Shown here in pieces: positions 9,392 through 17,556 of a DNA stretch of 64,000 bases. The position numbers and the translations under genes are program-made. Where the stretch lies: assembly GCF_000183725.1 (NCBI RefSeq), contig NC_014762.1, forward strand, positions 2,108,001 through 2,172,000, given 5' to 3'. Position 1 is the first letter of the stretch; every line of letters starts with the position of its first letter. The stretch comes from Sulfuricurvum kujiense DSM 16994 (lineage in GTDB: Bacteria > Campylobacterota > Campylobacteria > Campylobacterales > Sulfurimonadaceae). The notes below the pieces were generated by a model. The model was given only the letters and a program-made list of their open reading frames with translations. It ran no database searches and was not told the origin of the DNA.

Positions 9392-10521
9392 TCTTCATCC
9401 TTCATTAGTTTCTCGATATGTTGTGAAAATTCTTCCCGAAAACGGCTTTGCGAAAACTTCATCGCCCACTCCCGGCAATTTTCGGGATCAAATTTATCTG
9501 CATTGGATTCAAAAATCCCTATCGCCTCCGCCAAAGATTCTACATCCTGATAAGGTACGAATACCCCTGTCGGATCGGTTTTATCCAGCCCTCTCACCGT
9601 CTCCGCCGCTCCGCCGCAGCCATACGCAATTACCGGGGTTCCGCATGCTTGTGCTTCCAGCGGGGCGATGCCAAAGTCTTCTTTAGGCATAAAAATAAAT
9701 GCTTTTGCAAAAGAGAGCTTTTGCAGCATTTCATTTCGTCCAAGATATCCTTCTAATTTTACATTAGCCGGAAGGTTTTTAGAGAGTTCATTGTACATAG
9801 GCCCATCACCGATTACAATGAGCTTCTTGTCCGGCATAGTGCGAAACGCTTCGACGATCAAATCGATCCGCTTATAGGGGACCAGACGCGAGACAGTGAT
9901 GTAATAGTCCCCTTTTTCTTTTGAAAAAGGAGAACCCTCGACATCGACAGGCGGGTAGATAACACTCGCTTCTCTACCCCATGATTTTCGGATCCGTTTA
10001 CGGATAAAATGTGAAATTGCGATTATTGAGTCGGGACGGAGCGAAGAAGCTGCATCCCACAATCGAAAACGGAAGAACCAATGCCGGAGAAAAAAACGTT
10101 TTAAGCCGCTACCCAATACGCCGATGCGGTCATGCTCGTAGGTCAAATCCCACGCATAGCGCATCGGAGAATAAATGTACGCCAAATGCTTTTGGTCCGG
10201 ATGGACGATCACCCCTTTGGCAACCGCATGAGAGTCAGAAATGATCAAGTCATATTTTTCCAAATCAAACTGTTCGATCAAAAACGGCATCATCCATATC
10301 ATTTGACGGTACCGCTTTGCAAGAAAAGGAAATGACTGTAACGGGGATGTAAATATACGATGTCCCTTAAGCCATTGGCGCTCGTTTTCGGGAAGTATAT
10401 CGACCATCGTATAGATGTCGGCTCCGGGATAGAGCTTTAAGAGCTGTTGCAGCGTATATTCAGCTCCGCCCATAGCCGTAAGCCAATCATGAACAATGGC
10501 AACCCGAAGGTTACTGCTCAT
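9388..10521 (-). CDS. Glycosyltransferase family 4 inside the secretion operon
   Basis: 377 residues, GT-B fold. The N-terminal half begins VAIVHDWLTAMGGAE; the C-terminal half has the sugar-nucleotide site with the E-x7-E signature in FGIAPLEAQACGTPVIAY (about 285-305). It transfers a sugar from an activated donor, probably GDP-mannose given manC two genes downstream. It overlaps the HlyD gene by 11 nt and the TolC gene by 4 nt, so it is an integral member of the type I secretion operon. It could glycosylate a secreted protein or act in O-chain assembly; sequence alone does not decide. Confidence 0.9.
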   Translation of the reverse strand: MSSNLRVAIVHDWLTAMGGAEYTLQQLLKLYPGADIYTMVDILPENERQWLKGHRIFTSPLQSFPFLAKRYRQMIWMMPFLIEQFDLEKYDLIISDSHAVAKGVIVHPDQKHLAYIYSPMRYAWDLTYEHDRIGVLGSGLKRFFLRHWFFRFRLWDAASSLRPDSIIAISHFIRKRIRKSWGREASVIYPPVDVEGSPFSKEKGDYYITVSRLVPYKRIDLIVEAFRTMPDKKLIVIGDGPMYNELSKNLPANVKLEGYLGRNEMLQKLSFAKAFIFMPKEDFGIAPLEAQACGTPVIAYGCGGAAETVRGLDKTDPTGVFVPYQDVESLAEAIGIFESNADKFDPENCREWAMKFSQSRFREEFSQHIEKLMKDEE

Positions 10522-11857
10522 TAAATGCCCTATCAGCCATATACTTAAACGGATGGATCAGATAATCCATGAACGTTCTGCTGGCAACTACGATCATCGC
10601 ATCAACAGGATTACCCGGCTGTATCGCCAAATGATTACGCATAAGCTCTTTTTGGCCTTCTGCAGTAACACGGATTTTGGCCGGATAATAGAGGCTCTTC
10701 GTCGCTTCATCCGTTACAGCATCGGGGGCGATCTGGACTAACTCACCCATTACGACATTAAGTGATTTGACATGCGAAAATCCCGGAAATTTAATCTCAG
10801 CTTTGAGTCCTTCATGTACATTAACAATATCGGTCGCCGCAATTTTCACATCGATTATCAGAGGTTCCCCCTCAGGGACGATCTCCATTACCGCCTTGCC
10901 GGGAGGGATAATTCCCCCAATTGTATGCATTTGGAGATTAGTCACGATACCTGCCACCGGAGCAGTCATTTTTGTCCGGTTCGATACATCCTGAAGCGCG
11001 AAAATACGGGCACGGTTATCCGATAATTTAGCCTGGACGTCACCCAATTCAGAAACAACTTCTTGCATAAATTTTTGTCTTTGGGCGATGATCTGCGCTT
11101 TTACTTCGCTGATTTGCGCTTTTGCACGCCCGATGTCAGCTTTTGCATTGGCGATATCCCCATCTGTACGCACTTTTTCGCGTTTAATATCCCGCAGTCT
11201 CATTTTATCGATCAGCTGCTGCTGATAGAGTACTTCCCACTCTTTGATCTCATCATTATACGAACGGGAAAGGGATGTTTTGCTTGCAACGATCGCTTCT
11301 AAGCCTTCTACTTGATTACGGAGCTGTTCAATCCGCTCATTCAAAACCTGCTTTTCATCGATAAGCTGCTGCGCTCTGGCATGAAACTCTCTGCGTTGTG
11401 CTTCCATTATCAGCAAGCGTGAAGCCGGATTTTGCATTTTGTCCAGATCCGGGTCGAATACAATAGAACTTTTACCGTCACGTTCGGCAATCAAACGTGA
11501 TTCTAAACCCAAATTTTCATAATACTGTGCCAAAACAATCTGAAGTTGAGCATCTGCTTGCGTATTATCAAGCTCTATCAATTCCTGCCCTGCTTTTACA
11601 CTGTCACCGTCTTTAACTAAAATCGATTTTACAATCCCGCCTTCCAGATGTTGGATCATACGGTTACTAGATGCTACGCTTACCTTTCCTGAAGCTGCTA
11701 CGGCACTGCTCAAAGGGGCAAACGCACCCCATACTCCGAATACTCCTACTAAAAGTGCAAGAACTATTAAGCCGAGACGTCTGTAATTACGGTCTTCCGT
11801 TTGGGGGGAAGGGGGAGTTTCCGGGGAAACGAGTTGAGCATTTTCTGTTTGGCTCAC
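10511..11857 (-). CDS. HlyD-family type I secretion periplasmic adaptor
   Basis: 448 residues: a short cytoplasmic N-terminus, one membrane segment (about 27-50), a split biotinyl-lipoyl-like domain (ASGKVSVASSNRMIQHLEGG near 55-75), a long coiled-coil hairpin (about 110-290) and a C-terminal beta-barrel domain. This is the PrtE/HlyD layout. It joins the inner-membrane ABC exporter to TolC. It overlaps the ABC gene by 4 nt and the glycosyltransferase by 11 nt. The substrate is probably one of the DUF4214 proteins nearby (14086 or 21282). Confidence 0.94.
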   Translation of the reverse strand: MSQTENAQLVSPETPPSPQTEDRNYRRLGLIVLALLVGVFGVWGAFAPLSSAVAASGKVSVASSNRMIQHLEGGIVKSILVKDGDSVKAGQELIELDNTQADAQLQIVLAQYYENLGLESRLIAERDGKSSIVFDPDLDKMQNPASRLLIMEAQRREFHARAQQLIDEKQVLNERIEQLRNQVEGLEAIVASKTSLSRSYNDEIKEWEVLYQQQLIDKMRLRDIKREKVRTDGDIANAKADIGRAKAQISEVKAQIIAQRQKFMQEVVSELGDVQAKLSDNRARIFALQDVSNRTKMTAPVAGIVTNLQMHTIGGIIPPGKAVMEIVPEGEPLIIDVKIAATDIVNVHEGLKAEIKFPGFSHVKSLNVVMGELVQIAPDAVTDEATKSLYYPAKIRVTAEGQKELMRNHLAIQPGNPVDAMIVVASRTFMDYLIHPFKYMADRAFNEQ

Positions 11858-13578
11858 GATTGTGCTCCTTGTTGTTCTTGGATAGGCTGCGGTTTTGGAG
11901 CAAGCGCTGCTAAAACCTCGTCACGCGAACCAAACAGCTGCAGCTGTCCTTCACGCATAAAGGCGATCTTATCGGTAATCCCCAAAATAGAAGGACGATG
12001 GGTAATCAGGACAACGGTCGTGAGCCGCTTTTTGAGCTCTAGAATTACCTCTACGAGGGCGCGTTCTCCTACATCGTCAAGATTGGAGTTCGGCTCATCC
12101 AAAACAACGATTTTCGGATAGCAGTAGATCGCCCGCGCCAATCCGATACGCTGGCGCTGACCTCCTGAGAGAGCGATACCGCCCGGCCCTATCGGTGTAT
12201 CGTATCCTTTAGGCAATTTCAAAATCATCTCGTGTACGCCTGCCACCTGAGCCGCTTCCACGACCATCTCCGGTTTCGGATCCTCATAACGGGCGATATT
12301 TTCACTGATCGTACCGTCAAAAAGCTCTACATCCTGCGGCAAATATCCGATATGGCTTCCCAAATCGCCGCGGTCGTAATGGGAAAGCTCCGCATTGTCA
12401 ATACGCACTTTTCCGTTAATACACGGCCATACACCGAGCATCGCACGGGCCAATGACGATTTCCCCGCAGCACTCGGCCCGATCACACCGACCGTTTCTC
12501 CCGCTTTGATCGACATACTTACACCACGAAGCGATGGAACTTGTGATCCAGGAGGAACGACAACAATCCCTTCCAAGTCAATGAATCCCTTCGGTGCCGG
12601 AAGCGGTGTAGGACGGGTTGGTTCCGGAAATTCGGCCAACAGCTCGCCGAGGCGTTTGTAAGCGATCCGCGCGGACGTAAACTGTTTCCAGGTACTCGTC
12701 ATCAAATCGATAGGAGCCAATGCACGTCCCATAATAATAGATCCTGCAATCATCATCCCCGGAGTCAATTCACCGACAATTGCCAAATAACCGCCCAATC
12801 CCAAAACCAACGATTGCATCAGCATACGAATAATTTTACTCAGATTCGACCACAAGCCCGCTTCGTCACTCGCATTGGACTGCTCGTTCAAAAACGAGAT
12901 GTAGCGGCTGTACCAGCGGCGACGTACATTCGCATGCATCCCCATCGCTTCAATAATCTCAGAGTTACGTAAACTTGCCTGCACAAAGCTTTGCGATGAC
13001 TGATAATAGCGATTCGATGCTTCCAATCCAGCTTTCGTCCGTTTCTCATTAATCAATGTCAGTGACAGCGCAACGATTACGGCAAAAACAGCGAACCACC
13101 CGAAATAAGGATGAAACAAAAACATAATGGCGATATAGATCGGCATCCAAGGGGTATCAAAAAATGCAAATAACGGAGTACCGGTCAAGAATTGGCGTAT
13201 TTGGGTCAAATCGCCTAACGGCTGCGCCGTCGCTTTGCCGGGATAGCGGTTTGCCAAAGCGAACATCGCATCGAAAAGACGGGTACTCATCTGTGAATCA
13301 ATTTTATTTCCCACCCGAATCAAGATACGCGAACGGACAAACTCCAGCGTCCCCATCACCGCAAACATCGCTACCACGATCAGGGTCAGCATCAGCAATG
13401 TCTCTTGCGAACGGCTCGCCAATACCCGATCATACAACTGAAGCATATACAAAGACGGCACCAACATAAGAAGATTAATAAATAAGCTTACGAAACCGGC
13501 AAAATAAAAAGATTTTTTTAGAAGTAAAACCGTCTTTTTTAATTCATTTTCATTGTTTTTTTTGGAGATGTTAGACAT
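11854..13578 (-). CDS. Type I secretion permease/ATPase (PrtD-like)
   Basis: 574-residue half-transporter. A six-helix ABC transmembrane domain (about 20-320) is followed by an ATPase domain with Walker A GPSAAGKS (about 368), signature LSGGQRQR (about 469) and Walker B IVVLDEPNSNLD (about 493). It lacks the N-terminal C39 peptidase or C39-like domain, which puts it with PrtD/AprD exporters of proteins carrying an uncleaved C-terminal signal, like C. fetus SapD for the S-layer. It is the first gene of the 5-gene operon running to manC. Confidence 0.94.
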   Translation of the reverse strand: MSNISKKNNENELKKTVLLLKKSFYFAGFVSLFINLLMLVPSLYMLQLYDRVLASRSQETLLMLTLIVVAMFAVMGTLEFVRSRILIRVGNKIDSQMSTRLFDAMFALANRYPGKATAQPLGDLTQIRQFLTGTPLFAFFDTPWMPIYIAIMFLFHPYFGWFAVFAVIVALSLTLINEKRTKAGLEASNRYYQSSQSFVQASLRNSEIIEAMGMHANVRRRWYSRYISFLNEQSNASDEAGLWSNLSKIIRMLMQSLVLGLGGYLAIVGELTPGMMIAGSIIMGRALAPIDLMTSTWKQFTSARIAYKRLGELLAEFPEPTRPTPLPAPKGFIDLEGIVVVPPGSQVPSLRGVSMSIKAGETVGVIGPSAAGKSSLARAMLGVWPCINGKVRIDNAELSHYDRGDLGSHIGYLPQDVELFDGTISENIARYEDPKPEMVVEAAQVAGVHEMILKLPKGYDTPIGPGGIALSGGQRQRIGLARAIYCYPKIVVLDEPNSNLDDVGERALVEVILELKKRLTTVVLITHRPSILGITDKIAFMREGQLQLFGSRDEVLAALAPKPQPIQEQQGAQS

Positions 13579-13655
13579 ATGTCGACGCTACCTTTGGTGT
13601 ATAAAATAAGCAAATCACTATTATTTGTATACTATCAATCAAAAAATAATTTGAA

Positions 13656-13661
13656 ATTGTA
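13656..13661 (-). promoter_or_regulatory. Candidate promoter of the type I secretion operon
   Basis: On the minus strand an extended -10 (TGC-TACAAT) lies about 80 nt before the ABC exporter ATG. A perfect TTGACA occurs at 13684-13689, but the 22-nt spacing is too long for a standard pair. The same GCTACAATTTC string also occurs upstream of the DUF6447 gene (around 14004-14009), so the two units may share control. Confidence 0.4.
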
Positions 13662-13738
13662 GCAAACTTTGTATTTACTTTCCTGTCAAACTGTTGTTTT
13701 TTTAAAAGGGGAAAAAGTAGTAAAAAGTAAAGAAAGTG

Positions 13739-13767
13739 CTAAATAATGGGATAACCCCATTATTTAG
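13739..13767 (-). terminator. Perfect 12-bp stem-loop after the DUF6447-type gene
   Basis: CTAAATAATGGG (13739-13750) and its exact complement (13756-13767) flank a 5-nt loop; the stop codon of the small protein lies in the stem. On the minus strand a T-rich but interrupted tract follows. It may terminate, or partly attenuate, transcription before the exporter operon, or protect the mRNA 3' end of the upstream genes. Confidence 0.6.
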
Positions 13768-13960
13768 ACGCTCTTTTTTTAGGCAAGAGTGAAGTCAGCG
13801 CCTGCGAATACGCATTACGCGCCGTTTGCATAATCGCCAGTTGTACATTCAAATCAGCAATTTTTTGATCTACAACCTGAATCGATCCGATTTGAGCTTT
13901 TGCTTCATCAGATAAATCCGCTAACTTGTATTCTTTTTTGTCGATGGTAATAGTTGACAT
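13760..13960 (-). CDS. Small DUF6447-type protein
   Basis: 66 residues, starting MSTITIDKKEYKLADLS, with a helical, heptad-like middle (QVVDQKIADLNVQLAIMQ) and a basic tail KKRASK. No signal peptide or membrane segment. It resembles the small DUF6447 family, which by recollection often lies next to DUF4214 proteins and type I exporters; the function is unknown. It sits between the 607-residue DUF4214 protein and the exporter, which suggests a cytoplasmic partner, for example a chaperone or regulator of the secreted protein. That role is inference. Confidence 0.7.
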   Translation of the reverse strand: MSTITIDKKEYKLADLSDEAKAQIGSIQVVDQKIADLNVQLAIMQTARNAYSQALTSLLPKKRASK

Positions 13961-13982
13961 ATTTCTCCCATAATCTATACAT

Positions 13983-13997
13983 AAAGTTTAAAACTTT
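13983..13997. promoter_or_regulatory. 15-bp palindrome upstream of the DUF6447-type gene
   Basis: AAAGTTTAAAACTTT is a palindrome with 7-bp arms around a single A. It lies 22-37 nt before the start codon and just downstream of a TACAAT -10 box (complement of 14004-14009), so near or within the first transcribed bases. It could be an operator or a 5' mRNA hairpin. Confidence 0.35.
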
Positions 13998-14085
13998 GGC
14001 GAAATTGTAGCCAAAAAAATTAAAAGAAACTTTTTTTCAATCGAATCATACTCTATAGTGATTATTTTATAGCCTTTCCAAAAAA

Positions 14086-15909
14086 TTAAAAATGTGCGTC
14101 GAACGTACCGGTTTGATTTCCGACCAAATCGATTGTAAAATTATAGGACGGGTCTGTATTCTGCGGCGTAACATAAAGTCTAAATACCTCTGTGTTTACC
14201 ATGTGTAAAACATCCCCACTCGATGCCATCGTTGCGTCAAAACTTCCGTTTGTATTTTTCGTCACTGTTACACGCACCGTTCCGTTTTCACTAATCGAAA
14301 TTACATTCGGCTGAGACGAATCGATCTGAACTGCCGATGATCCGGTAACCAGATTCACCGATGCAAAATCGCTTCCGCCGTTCCCCCAGTCACCGCCGTC
14401 TGAACCGCCGTCAAACGTATCGTTGCCGCCATGCCACATGAATGCATCGTTACTGTTAGTCCCTGTAACACTCTGGTCCGATCCGCTGCCGTGTATGTTA
14501 ATAATAAATGCGGATGCTGCTCTTTCCCCCAGCATTGCCGTTACATCCACAGTCGACCCGAACGCACTTACCTCATAATCGACCCCTCCGCTTTGTGTGA
14601 CACCCTCACCGGCATAGTAGCTGCCCCCATTAACCAACGTTATCCCCGGCAGAGCGCTCTGCATCTCCCCTATCGTGATATCTTTCAACAAATAAAACGG
14701 TTCGTAAATGGAATTTCCGTCACTCTCCCACACCGCATTACCGTTTACATCGCTGTATAGGGCCATACTGATCGGCATATTGTCATTAAATATATCACCT
14801 AACGTATAAATCGTTTTTGTAAAAGAACCGTCCGCATTTAGTGTTATTCCGTCCATCGTGTTAAAACTGTTTTCTAAACTGTACAACTGTATTTTTGCAT
14901 CTGAGGGAACTGCAGCAGCCGCACCGCTCGGATCGCTAAAACTGACATTTCCGCTCAAAACCTCTTTGACCAGCCCTTCAGCAAGTAACTCAGCCTCGCT
15001 GCGGGGGCTCAGAATCGCAGAATACGAAACAACCAGCTCGTTATACTGATCGACTACGGTGCCGAGTGTCGTGTCGCGCTCGACTCCCGCATCATTGTAT
15101 ACGGTCTGACCGCCGCTTTGGGTAACATAGGTCAACGTGTCGGTAGAGGTATGATCACCGGCTGTCGTCATAAGAATCAGTTTGCCGTTTTGTATCGTCC
15201 ACGTCTGAGTGTATTCAAACGGCTCTTCGCTCGTCCATCCCGACGCTCCGAAACTTGCGTAAGATACCGTATGGGTTACTGTCCCATCGGCATTATAAAT
15301 CATCTTGTGCATCGAATCCAGCCCATCCGCAAATGTCGAATCGCTGTAATCGGTGTTATACAGATAGGAAGTCGTACCTGCAACCGCTTCATAGGTCAAG
15401 GTACCCGTAGTCGATGTCACAGACGAAATGAGCTGCAAAGCCAAAGTAACGGTAGCTGCATCGGCACCAACAGCATCCATTACCGTACTGGCGAGGTTAA
15501 CATCGTTTAGATCGTGGTTTGCGAAATCGAGTCCGACCGTCTGTTTGTTGGTCAAAATAGTCGCATCCTGCCCCAGCGCCGTATTAAGTGCTCCGTCGAT
15601 AAAAGCGAGTATGGCCGTATCTCTCGATACCCTGCCCGCATCCAGTTCTCCAACCCAGTATGCCAATCCCGCAGCCTCCGGATCTCTGTTAAAAAGGTTA
15701 TTGTATATGGAGGTCACAAAATCGGTATTGCTCGTACCCGAGGGATACCTAGTCTGCGTTTCCGGCTGATCGAAAAAGCTCTGCGCAATCCCTTCCCGAC
15801 TCAATCCCGAGTCATACACCCAGTAGCTTAGGCCCGCAGCGTCAGGTGCCCGGTTAAAAGTTGCAACATAAAGTTTTGCGATGTCATTATACGAAGGCAT
15901 TTTTTCCAC
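14086..15909 (-). CDS. DUF4214 protein, candidate type I secretion substrate
   Basis: 607 residues without a Sec signal. The N-terminus (about 5-150) has two DUF4214 units, each with the (F/N)RDP/APDAAGLxYW pattern (FNRAPDAAGLSYW, FNRDPEAAGLAYW). The middle is Thr/Ser/Gly-rich and beta-like. Near residues 480-515 short Gly/Asp runs (HGGNDTFDGGSDGG) recall RTX repeats. Very few Lys/Arg or Cys occur in the second half, as in secreted surface proteins. It lies just upstream of the DUF6447 gene and the type I exporter and has a strong promoter, so it is the best candidate for their substrate. Exact function unknown. Confidence 0.75.
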   Translation of the reverse strand: MEKMPSYNDIAKLYVATFNRAPDAAGLSYWVYDSGLSREGIAQSFFDQPETQTRYPSGTSNTDFVTSIYNNLFNRDPEAAGLAYWVGELDAGRVSRDTAILAFIDGALNTALGQDATILTNKQTVGLDFANHDLNDVNLASTVMDAVGADAATVTLALQLISSVTSTTGTLTYEAVAGTTSYLYNTDYSDSTFADGLDSMHKMIYNADGTVTHTVSYASFGASGWTSEEPFEYTQTWTIQNGKLILMTTAGDHTSTDTLTYVTQSGGQTVYNDAGVERDTTLGTVVDQYNELVVSYSAILSPRSEAELLAEGLVKEVLSGNVSFSDPSGAAAAVPSDAKIQLYSLENSFNTMDGITLNADGSFTKTIYTLGDIFNDNMPISMALYSDVNGNAVWESDGNSIYEPFYLLKDITIGEMQSALPGITLVNGGSYYAGEGVTQSGGVDYEVSAFGSTVDVTAMLGERAASAFIINIHGSGSDQSVTGTNSNDAFMWHGGNDTFDGGSDGGDWGNGGSDFASVNLVTGSSAVQIDSSQPNVISISENGTVRVTVTKNTNGSFDATMASSGDVLHMVNTEVFRLYVTPQNTDPSYNFTIDLVGNQTGTFDAHF

Positions 15910-15932
15910 CTCTCTTCATTAGTTTTAAATTA

Positions 15933-15960
15933 ATTATATAACGGCTATCCAAAAAGTCAA
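15933..15960 (-). promoter_or_regulatory. Near-consensus sigma-70 promoter of the 607-residue DUF4214 gene
   Basis: On the minus strand TTGACT (15955-15960) and TATAAT (15933-15938) are 16 nt apart. A purine-rich AGAGAGGTGG ribosome-binding site precedes the ATG at 15909. The -35 box is only about 10 nt downstream of the RAYT stop codon, so the promoter lies in the short RAYT/DUF4214 gap. Confidence 0.8.
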
Positions 15961-15970
15961 GAGCGATTTT

Positions 15971-16711
15971 TCACCGAATAATTTTATTAATAGCTGTTCT
16001 AGAAAGCCCTAAAAAATCTGCAATATCGGCTTGAGTATATCCGTACCGGTAACAGGCTCGGATTTTTTCATTGCGTTCTCCTTTTTGATCAAAAAAAGTA
16101 GATATAGGCTTATGAAGATATTTTTTATCGGTTGTATCTTTATTTATACGATGCATTTTATAAATTGATTTCAGTATCTCGTTTTGTAAAGGTGTGTCAA
16201 TAAATTCACTATATTCACTATCTTGCATCGTATGTATCTTTGACTGATCGATTATATAACTAAACGTATGACTGGATTGTGAAACGATCTGATATGAGTG
16301 ATAAGGATATTCGTTGATATTTTTGACTATCCCTGCAGCGATCGGATTACGTTCAATGTATTTGGCAACCGTCCAAAACTGTGTTTCATCATGAATCGGA
16401 AACGATTTGAAGCGTCCCTGCCATAAATGACCAGTTCGTTGATATGTTTGGTTGAAATATTTGGAATAATTTACATTTAAATATTTAAGTGCATCAGATA
16501 GATTATCGGACACCGTCTCTAGTAATAGATGGTAATGATTGTTCATCAAGCAATAGGCATGGAACTGTATACCGTATTTTGTTACCAAATCTCCGAGATA
16601 TGCCATAAACTGATCATAATCACGCTGATCTAAAAACACTTCTCGGCGTTCTACACCACGATTGATGACATGATAGGTACCGATTTCGTTATAGCGAGGG
16701 GGACGTGGCAT
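15971..16711 (-). CDS. REP-associated tyrosine transposase (RAYT), family 1
   Basis: 246 residues, Y1_Tnp (IS200/IS605-like) domain. It has the metal-binding HUH pair in NNHYHLLLE (about 57-65), the likely nucleophile Tyr in VAKYIERNP (about 115-123), and the typical start MPRPPRYNEIGTYHVINRG. The last 25 residues form a helix-turn-helix (YTQADIADFLGLSRTAINK). RAYTs process REP-type hairpins as single-copy domesticated or semi-mobile genes. Two palindromes of the AAGGTG-CCTGA-CACCTT type lie just upstream, and further copies and 5' remnants occur at 17.5-18.2 kb. An extended -10 TGC-TATAAT (complement of 16737-16742) lies 26 nt before the start. Intact. Confidence 0.92.
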   Translation of the reverse strand: MPRPPRYNEIGTYHVINRGVERREVFLDQRDYDQFMAYLGDLVTKYGIQFHAYCLMNNHYHLLLETVSDNLSDALKYLNVNYSKYFNQTYQRTGHLWQGRFKSFPIHDETQFWTVAKYIERNPIAAGIVKNINEYPYHSYQIVSQSSHTFSYIIDQSKIHTMQDSEYSEFIDTPLQNEILKSIYKMHRINKDTTDKKYLHKPISTFFDQKGERNEKIRACYRYGYTQADIADFLGLSRTAINKIIR

Positions 16712-16758
16712 CTAATCTCCTTCTAAATCAAAAGAAATTATAGCATGTTGGTTTACAA

Positions 16759-16797
16759 AAGGTGCCTGACACCTTAACAAAAGGTGCCTGACACCTT
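16759..16797. repeat. Two REP-like palindromes in tandem
   Basis: Two copies of the 17-nt palindrome AAGGTG-CCTGA-CACCTT (16759-16775 and 16781-16797) are separated by 5 nt. They lie between RAYT family 1 and the first small membrane-protein cassette. The second copy overlaps the end of that cassette's reading frame and provides its last codons and stop. Confidence 0.9.
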
Positions 16798-17022
16798 AAA
16801 TTCCTTAAATTTAAATTTGTTATGCATCGATTTTGATATCCATATGAAGACTGCAATAGCAATCAAGATTACAGCGATACCTAACCAAAACAAAAGACCA
16901 ATATTTTTATCATCGTATAATTTTGCGACACCAGCACCGCTAGCTAAAACGATGGCAACTATAATGTTCAAATATGTCTTCAGAGCACCGATATGCTCTT
17001 TAACTTCATCTAATTTACTGAT
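16774..17022 (-). pseudogene. Cassette A: small two-TM membrane protein, start codon lost, 3' end replaced by a REP palindrome
   Basis: Aligning with the next cassette shows a reading frame of 82 codons from 17022. The ATG is changed to ATC (plus strand gat at 17020-17022 instead of cat), then S-K-L-D-E-V-K-E and two membrane helices (NIIVAIVLASGAGVA; GLLFWLGIAVILIAIAVFIW). The last residues KVSGTFC come from the REP-like palindrome, so the native C-terminus is gone. The promoter box TGA-TATAAT (complement of 17029-17034) is intact. A shorter product starting inside is possible but would lack the N-terminal helix. Confidence 0.65.
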
Positions 17023-17101
17023 ACAGAAATTATATCAGAAGAAAATGAAAAGAAATGATGATTGAAGATAACCGATATTTATAAAGTAGGGGGAAGTAAA
17101 A

Positions 17102-17115
17102 AAGGACAGACCCTT
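17102..17115. repeat. REP-like palindrome variant
   Basis: AAGGACAGACCCTT lies just after the 29-residue microprotein stop. It differs from the other two palindrome types but shares the central G(T/A)CAG(G/A)C core, suggesting a relic or a third family. Confidence 0.5.
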
Positions 17116-17118
17116 ATT

Positions 17119-17208
17119 TTACTCTTGTGACAATTTATAAACACCGAAAAACATCACACCCATTGTAGCAATACCTATAATAATCAAAGCAATCGTTGGC
17201 GCATCCAT
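17119..17208 (-). CDS. 29-residue single-TM microprotein of cassette B
   Basis: The frame starts at an ATG overlapping the TGA of the 76-residue gene by 1 nt (TGATG), with an AAAGGA ribosome-binding site about 7 nt upstream. The product begins MDAPTIALIIIGIATMGV and ends VYKLSQE: a single hydrophobic helix with short polar ends. Overlap and ribosome-binding site point to translational coupling. An analogous 34-residue gene follows the larger gene in cassette C, which strengthens the case that both are real. Function unknown. Confidence 0.65.
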   Translation of the reverse strand: MDAPTIALIIIGIATMGVMFFGVYKLSQE

Positions 17209-17438
17209 CACAGTTCCTTTATCTCTTTTGTTTTTTTCGAAATACTAGTCATCAATAGTACTATCACAGTCAAAGTCAAAACTGCAAACCCTACTCCACT
17301 CCAAAAAAGAGTATCGATGATTTGATCATCATAACGTTTGATTAAACCACCAACGATAACTACCAATAAGCCAAATCCGATAGTCATGGCAACACGGAGT
17401 GTGTTTAGTATTTCTTTTACTTCATCTAATTTACTCAT
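17208..17438 (-). CDS. Cassette B: small two-TM membrane protein
   Basis: 76 residues: amphipathic charged N-terminus (MSKLDEVKEILNTLR), two membrane helices (about 17-33 and 42-64) joined by a charged turn (KRYDDQ), and a Lys/Glu-rich tail. It is a paralogue of the frames at 16774, 17664 and 18181. It has a TGA-TATAAT promoter 6 nt before the ATG, so the mRNA is probably leaderless, and a coupled 29-residue microprotein downstream. No known family recognised. The small-membrane-pair layout recalls type I toxins, holin-like proteins and small stress proteins, but nothing here proves any of these. Confidence 0.75.
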   Translation of the reverse strand: MSKLDEVKEILNTLRVAMTIGFGLLVVIVGGLIKRYDDQIIDTLFWSGVGFAVLTLTVIVLLMTSISKKTKEIKEL

Positions 17439-17444
17439 ACAGAA

Positions 17445-17503
17445 ATTATATCAGAAGAAAATGAAAAGAAATGATGATTGAAGATAACCGACATTATGTG
17501 AAG
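17445..17503 (-). promoter_or_regulatory. Promoter and conserved upstream box of cassette B
   Basis: Extended -10 TGA-TATAAT (complement of 17445-17453) with 6 nt to the ATG. An upstream box GACATTATGTGAAG (plus strand, 17490-17503) recurs at cassettes C and D. In B the distance from box to -10 is 11 nt longer than in C and D. Confidence 0.65.
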
Positions 17504-17521
17504 CTGAGGGGTGGTTTATAA

Positions 17522-17538
17522 AAGGTGCATGACACCTT
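17522..17538. repeat. REP-like palindrome
   Basis: AAGGTG-CATGA-CACCTT, one base different in the loop from the other copies. It lies between the microprotein of cassette C and the promoter of cassette B, where it could also act as a terminator hairpin. Confidence 0.85.
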
Positions 17539-17556
17539 TTATATGTGAACTAAAAA

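Noticed and set aside
13684-13689. Perfect TTGACA as -35 of the exporter operon
   Set aside because: The nearest -10 (TACAAT) is 22 nt away, too far for a normal sigma-70 promoter; kept only as a comment.
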